Source: Acetobacter indonesiensis | Lineage (GTDB): Bacteria > Pseudomonadota > Alphaproteobacteria > Acetobacterales > Acetobacteraceae | Assembly: GCF_000963945.1 (NCBI RefSeq) | Contig: NZ_BAMW01000006.1 | Location: 186,001-250,000, forward strand | Direction: 5' to 3' | Length of the DNA stretch: 64,000 nucleotides | Shown here: in pieces, positions 63,025-64,000 of the stretch | Layout of the letters: each line of letters opens with the position of its first letter | Numbering within the stretch: position 1 is the stretch's first letter | Translations under genes and position numbers: made by a program | Notes under the pieces: model-generated | Databases searched by the model: none | What the model saw: the letters and a program-made list of their open reading frames with translations, nothing else | What the model was told of the DNA's origin: nothing

Positions 63025-64000
63025 ATGACTAACATCCAGCCAGAAAACATCGTTGCTCGGAATGCCGAGCATGCAGGCATTTCGCCACAGCTTGTGCGGA
63101 TTATGGCGGCTGCCTGCGGTTTGATTGTCGCTAATCTTTACTATGCTCAACCGCTGGCTGGTCCCATCAGTGCGGCACTGGCCATGCCGCAAAGTCTGTC
63201 AGGGTTGATCGTAACGGTTACGCAGATCGGATACTGCCTCGGCCTTCTGTTGATTGTGCCGTTGGCTGATCTGCTGGAAAACAGACGTCTTATTGTCAGC
63301 ATGACCGCGTTGGTGGCGGTGGCACTTGCCGTGGTGTCTTTTGCATGGACGCCATTTGAGTTTCTGGGCGCGATTGGGCTTGTTGGTGTGTTATCTGTCG
63401 CGGTGCAAATTCTGGTGCCCTTTGCCGCCCATCTTGCCCCGTTATCGCGCCGAGGGCAGGTGGTCGGGAACGTGATGAGCGGCCTGATGCTTGGCATCAT
63501 GCTGGCACGACCTGTTGCCAGCCTTGTGGCGCAGTTTTTGTCTTGGCGGGCCATTTTTATAGTGTCTGCTTTGGTTATGTTGGTGCTGACGGGCATTTTG
63601 CGCGCAAAACTGCCGCTACGCGTACCAGCGGCCAAGCAAAGCTACCCCAGCTTGCTGCTGTCCATGGTGCATTTGCTGACCGGCACCCCAGTCTTGCAGC
63701 GGCGAGCCTTCTATCACGCCTGTCAATTCGGGGTTTTCAGCCTGTTCTGGACAGTAACGCCGTTGCTGCTGGCTGGCGCACCCTTCCATTTTTCACAAGG
63801 TGAAATAGCATTTTTTGCTTTTGTGGGTGTTTCGGGTGCCATTGCTGCCCCTATTGCAGGGCGAATTGCTGATAGGGGATGGACCTGGCCAGCCACACTC
63901 GCAGCTTTGGCCCTAACGGCTTTCGCTTTTACATGGACTTGGTTTGCTGGCGAGCGGCTGTTTGTCATTGTGCTGGGGTTGAGCGGCGTTGTTATCGATT
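63025..64000 (+). CDS. MFS transporter (3' partial)
   Basis: The frame from ATG 63025 is open to the window edge (325 codons). It encodes repeated hydrophobic helices with the MFS loop pattern (LADLLENRRLIV after helix 2, APLSRRGQVVGNVMSGLMLGIMLARPV around helices 4-5). NLYYAQPLAGPISAAL near the start is typical of the YgaY/AraJ-like MFS group, often drug or sugar efflux. No good ribosome-binding site is visible, so the exact start is unsure. It belongs to the plus strand; antisense frames here are shadows. Confidence 0.82.
   Translation, partial: MTNIQPENIVARNAEHAGISPQLVRIMAAACGLIVANLYYAQPLAGPISAALAMPQSLSGLIVTVTQIGYCLGLLLIVPLADLLENRRLIVSMTALVAVALAVVSFAWTPFEFLGAIGLVGVLSVAVQILVPFAAHLAPLSRRGQVVGNVMSGLMLGIMLARPVASLVAQFLSWRAIFIVSALVMLVLTGILRAKLPLRVPAAKQSYPSLLLSMVHLLTGTPVLQRRAFYHACQFGVFSLFWTVTPLLLAGAPFHFSQGEIAFFAFVGVSGAIAAPIAGRIADRGWTWPATLAALALTAFAFTWTWFAGERLFVIVLGLSGVVID

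Overview
The window is a gene-dense bacterial chromosome segment of moderately high GC. It most resembles an acetic acid bacterium (Acetobacteraceae, Acetobacter-like). The reasons are a membrane-bound PQQ glucose dehydrogenase, a gluconolactonase-type SMP-30 protein, a secreted aldose 1-epimerase, an alr-dadA pair, an FNR of the thioredoxin-reductase type, and an alphaproteobacterial order for the RNase III/Era, lipid A and outer-membrane assembly genes. Genus is inferred from protein resemblance only. I see no rRNA, CRISPR array, phage or insertion sequence. One tRNA (His) is present.

Left part (1-16 kb): an SMP-30/gluconolactonase-like gene cut by the left edge and a small lipoprotein gene are followed by a minus-strand iron group, feoA-feoB-(Cys-rich FeoB companion)-MFS, behind a Fur-like site. 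Next come typA, a class A beta-lactamase, phosphoglucomutase, a secreted Ala/Pro/His/Lys-rich protein resembling acid-shock (Asr-type) proteins, an alanine racemase-D-amino acid dehydrogenase operon, an FNR and NADP-isocitrate dehydrogenase.

Middle part (16-43 kb): a POT peptide transporter; an AT-rich gap with a possible small gene; an ENPP-type lipoprotein phosphodiesterase; a TonB-dependent siderophore receptor with a good Fur box; tRNA-His; an aminotransferase; glnB-glnA; a secreted mutarotase; an 8-oxoguanine deaminase-like amidohydrolase; PQQ glucose dehydrogenase; an NmrA-type protein; an ABC-F ATPase; a small gene coupled to a degenerate S24-type repressor; lepA; metX-metW; a DEAD-box helicase with a Gly/Arg tail; a secreted endonuclease/exonuclease/phosphatase protein; beta-carbonic anhydrase; and a NYN-domain protein. 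The lactonase-like protein, secreted mutarotase and glucose dehydrogenase could together serve periplasmic sugar oxidation.

Right part (43.7-62.8 kb): an almost unbroken plus-strand run of housekeeping genes, folK-rpoZ-rsh-acpS-lepB-rnc-era-pyrH-frr-uppS-cdsA-dxr-rseP-bamA-skp-lpxD-fabZ-lpxA-lpxI-gloA. It links translation and stringent control with the cell envelope: undecaprenyl-PP, CDP-DAG, isoprenoid precursors, BAM assembly and lipid A. An MFS gene runs off the right edge.

No clearly new multi-gene system is evident. The most unusual points are the coupled small gene plus S24-like repressor with a lost catalytic dyad, the Asr-like protein, a terminator-like hairpin inside the start of the nuclease-family gene, a probable unlisted small gene near 18.1 kb, and a textbook TetR-type operator ahead of carbonic anhydrase.
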